Shown: positions 11,854 through 19,940, numbered from the stretch's first letter. The stretch is 64,000 bases of DNA from Unio delphinus (GCA_029339505.1 JAQISU010000096.1:9436001-9500000); one strand, 5' to 3'. Notes: a model not told the origin generated them from the letters alone. Numbers and translations are program-made.

Positions 11854-12303
11854 GATGTATTTCTAATTTTGACATCGCAGAATCATATATATCTACCATC
11901 GCTGAAAACTCACTCTCTGATATAATTGTATCATCGAGCGATGACGATATCAATGAGGATAATTGCGAGTATGCAGTGGACACAACATGAAATTGAATTA
12001 TGTAGTCCTGTAGTTTCCGTTGGCTGCATGAGGATATTTTTTTGTGATTATTGAAATAATTCCAGCGATTGTTGTTGCCGCAGAAATACAAATTGGAACA
12101 GCTATCGGAGCCATCATTGTCACTGAAGACAGTATAATACCAGCTCCGGTGATTACACCACTCACAGCGTACACAGTAACATCAATTGCGGTAATTCTCC
12201 TGCGATATTTTTTAATTTTCAATTCATACTCCTCAGACAAGGTTTTGAGTCTAGTTTGATACTCTCTGACCTGATCATAGCGATATTGCGATGATGAAAT
12301 CAT
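11660..12303 (-). CDS. Two-frame membrane protein, probable -1 frameshift fusion
   Basis: Frame 1 (11998-12303, ATG at 12303) encodes SQYRYD, a charged helix, then two hydrophobic segments (about residues 42-64 and 66-88) and ends shortly after ITKK. The -1 frame continues to 11660 with a soluble helical part (SLDDTIISESEF). I associate that part with the C-terminal half of a single-frame Polinton protein. The switch point is the T-run 12037-12043, which on the coding strand reads A AAA AAA in the phase needed for -1 slippage. The relic has the same change at the same residue on A AAA AAG. So either a short and a long form are made by programmed frameshifting, or both copies lost one base. 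The -1 frame overlaps the next gene. Function unknown; membrane association is likely. Confidence 0.65.
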
Positions 12304-12318
12304 TTTTTATTTTAAATA

Positions 12319-12326
12319 CGCTAGCG
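12319..12326. other. CGCTAGCG palindrome between genes
   Basis: The core recurs inside longer palindromes at 16092-16109 and 22765-22780. Here it lies in the 62-bp gap between the fibre-like gene and the membrane-protein gene. A hairpin terminator or processing signal is possible, not shown. Confidence 0.4.
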
Positions 12327-12365
12327 TTTTCAATTGAAACCGTTAGTTAAATTGCTTTGCAATTT

Positions 12366-13573
12366 TCAACTTAAATCCGCTACGAATTCCACATACCACG
12401 TTGTTGTAACCCTAACCAAATTTGTATCAGTAGCTATTAACGTGAACTGTTCAGTTGTATCCTTGTCGATGATCGTTGAAATCGTATTATTGACCCCGGA
12501 TGAACTGGACGATGAAATATTAAATTGAGTCGTTCTCACTATTGTTAATCGATAAATACCCTTAACTGTTGCAGTGATGTCTAATTTGTTGTTTTCAGGT
12601 GTCCACTCAAATGATCCGTGTTGGATTGTGTATACCACGTTGTTGGTTTTCTCATGAGGAATTTTTGTTTTTTCAATAACTGTTATCATCGTCGAAAGAT
12701 CACCTTTGACGGCTTCGATGAAGTTTTTCGTCTCATCGATGGATTTTTTAATATCAGGGAGTTTTAGTTCAATTTTATCGAATGTAGTTCCAATAAATTT
12801 ATCAATGATATTTCTACGAAATGCGGTAAACTGTTTTATGTGTTCTTCGGTTTTAGATTGAAGTGTTGCTAGTTCTAACGCAGAATCGTTAAGAGTTTTA
12901 AATCGATCTGTAATCGTCGAAAAAAGTACACCCGGTTTGAGTTTACCCTGATCGGAAAATAACGCGATAGTATCCTCGATTGCGTTTTGTTGTTTAACTA
13001 AAATATCATCCAGAGAAATATTACTGGTTTTCAATTTACCCTGATCGGAAAATAACGCAACGGTGTTCTCGATTGCGTTTTGTTGTTTAACCAAAATATC
13101 ATCCAGAGAAATATTACTGGTTTTCAATTTACCCTGATCGGAAAATAACGCAACGGTGTTCTCGATTGCGTTTTGTTGTTTAACCAAAATATCATCCAGA
13201 GAAATATTACTGGATTTCAATTTACCCTGATCGGAAAATAACGCGATAGTATCCTCGATTGCGTTTTGTTGTTTAACCAAAATATCATTCAGAGAAATAT
13301 TACTGGATTTCAATTTACCCTGATCGGAAAATAACGCGATAGTATCCTCGATTGCGTTTTGTTGTTTAACCAAAATATCATCCAGAGAAATATTACTGGT
13401 TTTCAATTTACCCTGTTTGTCTTGAAATACAACTATTTCATTCGGGTCAACACTTGTTAAGTTCAACGTCTCAGCGATTTCATCTTTAATTTTTTTTTTA
13501 TATCCTTGATAGAATCAGGAGTTGCAGTGTCATCGGGTTTGGGTTTCAGAGGTCTTCCCCAAATATCAATCAT
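12366..13573 (-). CDS. Fibre-like protein with five 31-residue repeats (A-run frameshift near start)
   Basis: The likely ATG is at 13573 (MIDIWGRP), six bases after the protease stop. About 25 codons later a run of ten A (coding strand; 13490-13499) needs a -1 shift to enter the long frame, which is open to 12366. The long frame holds five near-identical 31-residue repeats (QGKLKTSNISLDDIL...), a coiled-coil-rich stretch (DKIELKLPDIKKSIDETK) and a C-terminal beta-rich domain (HGSFEWTP, DITATVKGIYRLTI, WYVEFVADLS). Repeated shaft plus distal globular domain suggests a trimeric attachment fibre analogous to adenovirus fibre. This is architecture only, with no sequence similarity seen. The relic homologue keeps the same start motif and only one repeat. 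Confidence 0.7.
12951..13415 (-). repeat. 93-bp in-frame tandem repeat, five copies
   Basis: Each unit encodes 31 residues beginning QGKLK and containing DDILVKQQNAIE. Adjacent units differ by only a few bases (for example EDTIAL versus ENTVAL, KSS versus KTS), so expansion is recent. The relic Polinton has a single unit at the equivalent place. Confidence 0.95.
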
Positions 13574-13579
13574 GATATT

Positions 13580-14002
13580 TTATATATCTCTCTCTAAAAA
13601 GCGATTACTAGTGTAGTCATTTACGACAATGTGTGGTGATTTTCTAGATGCTGAAATAGCGTCAAGGACATTTAATACTTCACTGCCGCATATTGGTGGG
13701 TCATTGATTTGTTGTGTTGGTAGCGTAGAATACCAAGTCTTCATTGGAAGGGTTTTTATATAACGCATAAACTCTTTTGGTGGGGCTAATCCATATGAAT
13801 CAAAATAGACAATCCCACGTGGATCAATAGCGTATGCAACCCAGTGAGTTCCAGGTCCGGTGCTGTTATCGAGATTAATAATACCTGTTTCAGTTTTGTT
13901 TGGTTGATGTGGTAATTGATCTTTCATAAAAACACCTCTGAAATTTTTAATCACTAGTTTTTTAGCAGCATCCATTAAATCAAAATTGGACATTGGAACC
14001 AT
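13580..14002 (-). CDS. PRO: Adenain-like cysteine protease (capsid maturation)
   Basis: About 140 residues from the ATG at 14002 (MVPMSNFDL). The frame is open further upstream to 14134, but that part overlaps the repeats of the previous gene in another frame and looks spurious; an ATG at 13993 is also possible. Catalytic residues expected for the Ulp1/adenain fold are visible: His53 in GTHWVAY, Asp68 in YFDSYG, Gln97/98 in QQIND and Cys105 in ICGSEVL. Short proteases of this length are usual in Polintons. It probably cleaves the small virion proteins encoded next to it, some of which contain adenain-type sites. Intact. Confidence 0.92.
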   Translation of the reverse strand: MVPMSNFDLMDAAKKLVIKNFRGVFMKDQLPHQPNKTETGIINLDNSTGPGTHWVAYAIDPRGIVYFDSYGLAPPKEFMRYIKTLPMKTWYSTLPTQQINDPPICGSEVLNVLDAISASRKSPHIVVNDYTSNRFLERDI

Positions 14003-14028
14003 AGGTTCGGAAATTGAAGATTTCTGAA

Positions 14029-14574
14029 TTAATAAACCGTTCCTGGTAGTCTCAGGCCTGATCCGTGAACGGATCTCCCGCTGTACCATGAATACGGGGT
14101 TCCTGGTAGTCTTAGACCCTTTCCGCTGTACCATGAATACGGGGTTCCTGGTAGTCTTAGACCCTTTCCCTTTTTTTTATACCCTTGACCTTTCTTCGGT
14201 TCATATGATTCAGCAATGCTCTGTACCGCTTTTGTTCCCAAGCCTCCAACTACCCCCAATGCGGCCGCTTTTGCTACTGCTGGGGCTGCTGCCGCAACCA
14301 ATGCTGGTATTGCAGCAAACAACGGAAATATACCACCTGTTTTTATCATATTTTTGATAGCAGCCGAAGAGAGTGTGATCTGAACTCCTTTTTTATCCTT
14401 GAAAGCATCATTGAAATGTTTCACTTGACGAGTTGTCAGCGATAATTTATTTGCCCCGCCATTCATTTGATTAGGTTTCAACGTGATTGTGGTTCCACAT
14501 TGTTTAGCGGATTTTGATTGCAATTTTTTTAACTGACCAGGTGTCAATGACACATTGATATTACTATATGACAT
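14029..14574 (-). CDS. Small virion core or membrane-active protein with GLRLPGT repeats
   Basis: 181 residues from the ATG at 14574 (MSYSNINVSLTPGQ); the open frame further upstream lacks an ATG. It has a basic N-terminal half with LTPGQLKKLQ and LTTRQVKHFN, then KTGGIFPLFAAI and a long Ala/Val/Gly-rich hydrophobic stretch (about residues 80-115). A Lys/Gly-rich tail follows, with three copies of GLRLPGT-Y. I associate this layout with a conserved small Polinton/adintovirus virion protein. MNGG|A at residues 37-41 fits the adenain consensus (M/I/L)xGG|x. The role in core packing or membrane disruption is inferred. Confidence 0.75.
   Translation of the reverse strand: MSYSNINVSLTPGQLKKLQSKSAKQCGTTITLKPNQMNGGANKLSLTTRQVKHFNDAFKDKKGVQITLSSAAIKNMIKTGGIFPLFAAIPALVAAAAPAVAKAAALGVVGGLGTKAVQSIAESYEPKKGQGYKKKGKGLRLPGTPYSWYSGKGLRLPGTPYSWYSGRSVHGSGLRLPGTVY
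14036..14152 (-). repeat. Tandem repeat coding for GLRLPGT-Y motifs
   Basis: Near-identical 45-bp units give GKGLRLPGTPYSWYS twice, and a third shorter copy ends the protein. Recent slippage-type expansion of the C-terminal tail. Confidence 0.8.
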
Positions 14575-14599
14575 TATACAAATACAGATTGATTCTAAT

Positions 14600-14620
14600 G
14601 GAAAAATCCTTCGGATTTTC
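14600..14620. terminator. Short hairpin between capsid gene and next start
   Basis: AAAATCC-TTC-GGATTTT forms a 7-bp stem with a 3-nt loop, just downstream of the capsid stop at 14623. Its function is unknown; it may mark transcript ends. Confidence 0.3.
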
Positions 14621-14622
14621 AA

Positions 14623-16044
14623 TCAAAGATTTTCTACTGGTGCATCTACCACTCTCATTCTTCCTCCAACACCTTCAAGTAGCATTGATTTATCACTGAG
14701 AATGACAGCAACCGCTCTATAATTAATAATACCACCAGGACGGGTTACACGGGCTCTGAAGTGTATATCAACGACAGATTATCTCACCAAGTCGAGATGT
14801 TCCAGCGTAAAGTAATAAATCGGATAGAGGCTTTTGAAATCCCATTGTGATATTTGCAAACCGGTATCCACATTTTGATCACGTGCCATAAATGACAACA
14901 GGTTATGATAGACACGTGCAATATGATTTTGACCGTAATCAAGTTGCACATCTTCAGATGGTTCCTGTTGTCCGTTTATTCTCAGTGAGACCTCTCTAAC
15001 ACCTAACTGATCAAATATCATATGACTTCGTTCTTGATTACCAACTCGTGCATTATTCTGTAATGCAATAAATATATGACGTGGAGCTGAAACCCCTTGT
15101 TTTGATGCCAGGTGCCATGTGAATGTACCATCAACATTGTCTTGTTTAGTATCCGTAGTCACTGATAACCAACTCAATAACGACTTTCCTCCTTGGTCCA
15201 TAAATGATAACAATTTTCCTTCTGCTGTGATTGATTGAGTTAACACTGGCATCCACAATGATAGTTTTGTTAAAACGACTTTACCATCAGGAACAGTAGC
15301 ATCACGCCATATTGCATCATTATCAGTACCCTTTCGTACAAGCGCTACTGTGTGTTTAGCTCCATAAATAACTTTTCGGACGTTTCTACAGAATCCGAAT
15401 ATATGATGCAGTGGAATTGCACATGAAAATTGTCGACGCTGTCCTTGTAATGTTGCTACACGTGTTGCAAATCCTAGATTGTAAGTAGTAATAGTATTTA
15501 TGACATCAAATTCAGCAGGTGGTCTTACATATCCGGCTGGTGCTGGATCAAGTGCTGTAGCTCGTGTTGCCTTGACTCTAGAATACTGGTTGTGTTCAGC
15601 GTTATCAGTAATATCCTTTGCAAACATCATAGATGGACCCGCTGATCTTGTATAATCATCAGAATATCTTGCTAACCCTATGATTGTTGTAGCCACATCA
15701 ACTTCACGGTCAATGGATTAAATTTCTTTTCCATCAATGAGATATCTAGCGCTTTCAAATAACGCCATGATACCGTTATTGACAAAACCAACTCGGGTAG
15801 TTTGGCTAATGTCATATGGAGGATCATTATGTGCAGCATCATTTGTTACAAGTTCTCCTTCTACTTCAATAAACGCTTCACAAGGCAAAAAGTATTTACT
15901 GGTATCATGAACTTGAAGTTCATTTCGTGATCGGAGATCGGGTTGTACTGCGTGATAAGAATAAAATTGAAAATCGCGTACAGAATCATCTTTACGCACT
16001 GGGGCATCCATATCAAATGCTGGATCAGATGACCTTTTGAACAT
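14623..16044 (-). pseudogene. MCP: Major capsid protein gene, two in-frame stops
   Basis: From the ATG at 16044 one frame of 474 codons runs to TGA 14623-14625, interrupted only by TAA at 15718-15720 (codon 109) and TAA at 14779-14781 (codon 422). Residues around the stops continue naturally in the same frame. The blocks IPLHHIFGF, VIYGAKHTVALVRK, DAIWRD, LSLWMPV and a C-terminal strand with VILSDK-MLLEG match what I know of Polinton double jelly-roll capsid proteins; a length of about 470 suits a minimal double jelly roll. The gene lies beside the protease and small virion genes. Nonsense mutation is the simple reading; both stops are UAA in contexts not known to be leaky. Confidence 0.82.
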
Positions 16045-16091
16045 TTTATTCTATTTATCAGAGTCTAAATCGGATTTTCCATTTCATCGTG

Positions 16092-16109
16092 AAAAACGCT
16101 AGCGTTTTC
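16092..16109. other. Palindrome around AACGCTAGCGTT at gene end
   Basis: An AAAACGCTAGCGTTTT-type inverted repeat that includes the TAG stop of the next gene at 16099-16101. The same core occurs at 12319 and 22765. Confidence 0.45.
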
Positions 16110-16545
16110 GTCGTGGTTTTTTAAAGCCACTTCCTGCTATCATGTTTGCTGTCATATTATTTTGGTCCTCTTGATTTACCATCGACGCTAGTTTTTCATC
16201 TACTGCGTTATTTATAATTTTACTAACACTTGCAGGCATCTCTGCTGTAGATGGCAATGGTACCTGTTTCTCTTTTCGTCTCACTAATGATGTTATTTTA
16301 TCCTTCGCAGTTGAAAACGCTTTCCCGGCAAGATCTCCAACAGTACTAATACCCTTATCACGAATAACATCAATGGCTTTCATTCCTAGTTGTTTAGCTA
16401 ACGGCATCACTTTTGGGGCCGTTCTTGAAAAGAATCCTAAAATGGTCTTGCCGAGGCCATCTCCGTAGTATGCTCTATAAACTGGAAACCGTGAATTAAC
16501 TACGTAGACGAGGGTTGGTTTATCATGATTGTAGTGTACGATCAT
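16099..16545 (-). CDS. Small basic virion protein (148 aa)
   Basis: Starts at the ATG at 16545. Near residues 27-70 it has the Gly/aromatic pattern YYGDGLGKTILGFFSR followed by an amphipathic helix and GISTVGDLAGKA. This resembles a small hydrophobic/amphipathic protein found beside capsid genes in Polintons. The C-terminus is strongly basic (KKPRRKR). IAGS|G at 136-140 fits the second adenain consensus (M/I/L)xGx|G, which would release the basic tail. No paralogue is visible in the relic because that part is missing. A core-associated or penton-associated role is plausible. Intact. Confidence 0.75.
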   Translation of the reverse strand: MIVHYNHDKPTLVYVVNSRFPVYRAYYGDGLGKTILGFFSRTAPKVMPLAKQLGMKAIDVIRDKGISTVGDLAGKAFSTAKDKITSLVRRKEKQVPLPSTAEMPASVSKIINNAVDEKLASMVNQEDQNNMTANMIAGSGFKKPRRKR

Positions 16546-16578
16546 TATTATAAAAACAATAGTGTTTTCAATTGTTAT

Positions 16579-17661
16579 TTAATCGCTATGATACCCATTT
16601 GCTAACTCGTCAATGAAATCTCGATATGTTTTGATATCCATGATACCGCCGGCAAATAACCGTTTACAGATATCAGCTGCTTCATTAATTATTTCTGGAG
16701 AGTTATTTCCAGCTCGTTTTCCTCCGATGAGAACATCTAATCGTGATATATCATTGATAACACTATCAGGACAAGTGTTTTCAATTCTTGGACTTTGCAG
16801 TCCACTTCCGCTATAACCAGCTGCTTCATCTAGTTTGTCTGTATCCATAGTTTGTAAATAATCAAGAGTATCATCATCATCATCATCAGGTGGTAGTTGT
16901 TGTTTTTTAGGTTCTTCTTGTTTTTTTTGTCTCCGTGTTGGTGTTTGACGTCGTTCTTCTAAATCATCATCATCATCAGGTGGTAGTTGTTGTTTTTTTT
17001 GTCTTCTTGTTTGTCTACGTGTTGGTGTTTGACGTTTTAGTTCTTGCCGTTCTTCTATTTCTCGTTGTCGCTCTTCTATTTGTTCTCTTTTATAATTACT
17101 AATTCCCTTTTTAAATTCCTTGTATCCTATCTCATCCTTATTCAAACGACCAATCCCTTTTTTTAGTTTATAAAAATAATCGAACCAATCATTACTTGAT
17201 ATTCTATCATTTTTATACTCGTCCTTTAAAAAATCTTTTTTCGAATTATAACTTTGAGCAGCAAAATTACCAAAGGCTTGATAATCCTTTGATTTCAATA
17301 AACTAGTTTTTTTTATTAATATTTTAGCATGATCAGTAAATTTATTCAACAGAGAAACAGTCGTTTTTTTCGGATCAGTTTTTTCAGTTTGTTCAGTTTT
17401 CGTTGCTAGTTTTTCAAGTACAGAAATAAGACCCTCTTCCTTTTTTTTACCGTCAGGATCATCTCCCAGTATAGCACGCTCTACCCCTTTCGTTGCTGTG
17501 GTTACTGGTTTAAACAACTCTTCAGATCCCGCAGCAAATTCAGTTTGTAAACTCTGTCGTTGTTGCAGTTTATTTCTTACAGAGTCGCGAATTGGTATAA
17601 ATTTTTTAATTGCATCTAGTCGCTCACGAGCCAATCGGGTCGTTAATGCTTCATTGACCAT
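16579..17661 (-). CDS. Charged coiled-coil protein with acidic repeats (360 aa)
   Basis: Starts at the ATG at 17661. Residues 1-60 are helical and charged (RLARERLDAIKKFIPIRD, FKPVT). The centre is Lys-rich with ISSNDWFDYFYKLKKGIGRL. Residues about 190-275 are low complexity, with RRQTPTRRQ and QQLPPDDDDD each occurring twice. The C-terminal 90 residues look folded. LIGG|K near residue 314 fits an adenain cleavage site. I do not recognise the fold; proteins of similar composition and position occur in other Polintons. Intact despite an 8-base A-run, which matters when judging the A-run frameshifts elsewhere. Confidence 0.75.
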   Translation of the reverse strand: MVNEALTTRLARERLDAIKKFIPIRDSVRNKLQQRQSLQTEFAAGSEELFKPVTTATKGVERAILGDDPDGKKKEEGLISVLEKLATKTEQTEKTDPKKTTVSLLNKFTDHAKILIKKTSLLKSKDYQAFGNFAAQSYNSKKDFLKDEYKNDRISSNDWFDYFYKLKKGIGRLNKDEIGYKEFKKGISNYKREQIEERQREIEERQELKRQTPTRRQTRRQKKQQLPPDDDDDLEERRQTPTRRQKKQEEPKKQQLPPDDDDDDTLDYLQTMDTDKLDEAAGYSGSGLQSPRIENTCPDSVINDISRLDVLIGGKRAGNNSPEIINEAADICKRLFAGGIMDIKTYRDFIDELANGYHSD

Positions 17662-17818
17662 TATTTGAAATCAGAAACCATTTTTCAATTGTAAAACAAT
17701 TTTCCCCATCGATGATTCCATCCTTAACGGTCCAATTTTTTATTGCTGTGAAATATTTTTATTTTCGCAGTGTGAAATATTTTCACTGATTCAATCAAAA
17801 AATGACAACAAAAAAATG

Positions 17819-17837
17819 AAAATCTCAAGGAGATTTT
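17819..17837. terminator. Hairpin between two minus-strand genes
   Basis: AAAATCTC-AAG-GAGATTTT is a perfect 8-bp stem in the 209-bp gap 17662-17870. Possible terminator or RNA end signal. Confidence 0.35.
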
Positions 17838-17870
17838 ACTGTCTGACAAAATCTTTTGAGGGCCGGTCAA

Positions 17871-18227
17871 TCAAAATAGTTCATTTTCTTGAATTAACGC
17901 TCGTAAGTTTCTAATTTTAGAATTAACTTCCTTTTTCAATTCATATTCGTTACCCAATTCTTTTCGTATTCCTTCCACGATAGTATATAACGGAACAAAC
18001 ACATCTACTTCACTGGAAAATGCAAGAGAGTCTCGAATAGAATTTTGAATTTTTTTGATGAGTGCATATTTCTTTGGTAACATATACTTGTTAGTGCTAA
18101 CTCCATATTCTATATCCTGAAAATCCGACTTGATTTGATCAGGATTTAACCCATCTGACAATTTAATATTCTGATTTTTCAATTTTCCAATTTCAACTAT
18201 GATGCTATTCATAATTTCAGAATTCAT
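17871..18227 (-). CDS. Small helical protein of unknown function (118 aa)
   Basis: Starts at the ATG at 18227 and ends ALIQENELF. It is predicted to be almost wholly helical, with heptad-like hydrophobics, and has no Cys. It is the first gene of the leftward cluster, directly downstream of the TATA-rich minisatellite, so its promoter may lie there. I do not recognise it. Intact frame with the AT-rich codon use of its neighbours. Confidence 0.6.
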   Translation of the reverse strand: MNSEIMNSIIVEIGKLKNQNIKLSDGLNPDQIKSDFQDIEYGVSTNKYMLPKKYALIKKIQNSIRDSLAFSSEVDVFVPLYTIVEGIRKELGNEYELKKEVNSKIRNLRALIQENELF

Positions 18228-18279
18228 ATATGATAATACATATTTCTAATTCATTTTTCAAAAATAAAAGAGCCGTTAA

Positions 18280-18847
18280 TATTTTAAAAATTCAGTCTGT
18301 ATATATAAATATATTTTTTAAAAATTCAGTCTGTATATATAAATATATTTTTTAAAAATTCAGTCTGTATATATAAATATATTTTTTAAAATTAATTCTG
18401 TATATATAAATATATTTTTTAAAAATTCAGTCTGTATATATAAATATATTTTTTAAAATTAATTCTGTATATATAAATATATTTTTTAAAATTCAGTCTG
18501 TATATATAAATATATTTTTTAAAAATTCAGTCTGTATATATAAATATATTTTTTAAAATTAATTCTGTATATATAAATATATTTTTTAAAATTCAGTCTG
18601 TATATATAAATATATTTTTTAAAATTCAGTCTGTATATATAAATATATTTTTTAAAATTAATTCTGTATATATAAATATATTTTTTAAAATTAATTCTGT
18701 ATATATAAATATATTTTTTAAAATTAATTCTGTATATATAAATATATTTTTTAAAATTAATTCTGTATATATAAATATATTTTTTAAAATTAATTCTGTA
18801 TATATAAATATATTTTTTAAAAATTCAGTCTGTATATATAAATATAA
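18280..18847. repeat. 34-bp TATA-rich minisatellite, about 17 copies
   Basis: Units of 33-34 bp in two types: one with AAAAATTCAGTCTG and one with AAAATTAATTCTG, each followed by TATATATAAATATATTTTTT. Every unit contains a TATA-box-like TATATAAATA. The array sits just upstream of the leftward virion cluster and separates it from the rightward replication genes. It may act as promoter, spacer or origin, or be neutral. Frames through it are not genes. Confidence 0.93.
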
Positions 18848-19217
18848 ATGCAGACAAAAATAAATATCAACCATGATGAGCGATTATCAGTCATTTGGCC
18901 CCCTTGATATAGGCCGTTGTGGTTCTATTTGCATTGATTGGGTCCCTTATTAGGCCTTTGTGTCTTTCATAGTGTCCCTTTGTTAGAGCATTTTTCTGTT
19001 TCTGTTTTATATCAGAATGTTTTTTTTTGTTTTTGCTCTTTGAGATATGACCCTATGACCGTTTCTATTAGCCTATAATTCATTCTGGGGTTACCCAATG
19101 TGCATCCACGAACCTTTTTTTGGCCGGTAATTCATTTTGAACACCATACGGGGCTACCCAAATGTGACGGAGAGCTAATTACATCCATGGATGTTATTTA
19201 TTTTAGGGCATTTATGT

Positions 19218-19345
19218 GTTTACACATTCAACATGCAACCCATGAAATCAAATTCATGGTTGCGCGTAAGTTGTCAAAAACCGACAACCCACCGCTACCG
19301 TAAATTTGATAGCATGGGTTTGCATGTTATGTGAATGTAAAAAAC
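19218..19345. repeat. Imperfect long inverted repeat
   Basis: The left arm (about 19218-19255, ACATTCAACATGCAACCCAT) pairs with the right arm (about 19300-19345, ATGGGTTTGCATGTTATGTG) with a few bulges. The loop contains a second small stem, GTTGTC/GACAAC. Could be a hairpin RNA, a cruciform or an old MITE. Confidence 0.55.
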
Positions 19346-19380
19346 ACAGAGGGGGTGCCTTCCTCCCCTCAATTAAATAG

Positions 19381-19505
19381 AAAAAAAAACATCCACCCGT
19401 TTCACCATCAGACAATTGTCTGCTATGGGGCGCGAACATGTGAAGAATAATTGTCTGGATTTACAAGCCAAACACGATACCGTTAGACCACTGTTCACGT
19501 CTATA
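19381..19505 (-). ncRNA. Candidate Pol III-transcribed small RNA (VA-RNA-like or tRNA relic)
   Basis: On the minus strand, TGGTCTAACGG (19490-19480) matches the A-box consensus TRGYnnAnnnG at every fixed base. TGTTCGCGCCC (19438-19428) matches the B-box at about 8 of 11. A run of nine T (19389-19381) would terminate transcription. The spacing between boxes (about 41 bp) is normal for a type-2 Pol III promoter. Predicted RNA is about 115-125 nt. CGTGAACA near the 5' end can pair with TGTTCGCG. It does not fold as a proper tRNA: the T-stem is absent and the anticodon loop irregular. A decayed tRNA or SINE head is the alternative. Confidence 0.35.
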
Positions 19506-19638
19506 AAGAATAACGTTTTTTAACGTATATATATTGTAACTATTCATATGGTATATAAAGGGAATTAATACAGCAATCCGCAAGGTATGCTATTTAATTT
19601 TCTTGAATTACTTATTAATGGTGTTTCACAGTATTTAA

Positions 19639-19940
19639 ATGAGACAGAATATTTGCATTAAACACTAGAACAAAGAATATAATTGTTTGAAAACATTTCT
19701 TTTCTTACAAAACAATGCCCAGCGCTGAATCACAATACCCATTAAACAAGTTAACACAATCTAAGGGAAAAAGTATACACGTGTGTTATCCTGTAACGCC
19801 TGCATCTCCGGATCACATCCTATGTTTATGAAATACGCATTAATCGCACGTGAGACAGAATATTTGACTTAAACACTAAAAAAAAAGAAAATATTTCTTT
19901 TCCTATAAAACAATACCCAGAAGCTAAATCACAATGATAA
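19639..19940 (+). repeat. Two diverged direct repeats, about 90-105 bp each
   Basis: TGAGACAGAATATTTG...AACACTA...TTTCTTTTC...AAACAATACCCAG...AATCACAAT occurs at about 19639-19735 and again at about 19851-19935, separated by unrelated sequence. Unknown role. Confidence 0.65.

Noticed and set aside
14779..15720. Stop-codon reassignment in the element
   Set aside because: Interrupting stops are TAA, TGA and TAG, and the same codons end the intact genes, so no single reassignment fits.
18280..18847. CRISPR-like array
   Set aside because: The 34-bp units are contiguous with no unique spacers, and the setting is a eukaryotic mobile element.
18626..18874. Open frame with repeated LKNIFIYTE on the minus strand
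   Set aside because: It is only the translation of the 34-bp AT-rich minisatellite; 33/34-bp units happen to stay in frame.
19404..19500. Functional tRNA gene on the minus strand
   Set aside because: The D-arm and A-box look right, but no proper T-stem or acceptor stem forms and the anticodon loop is irregular; kept only as a Pol III candidate.
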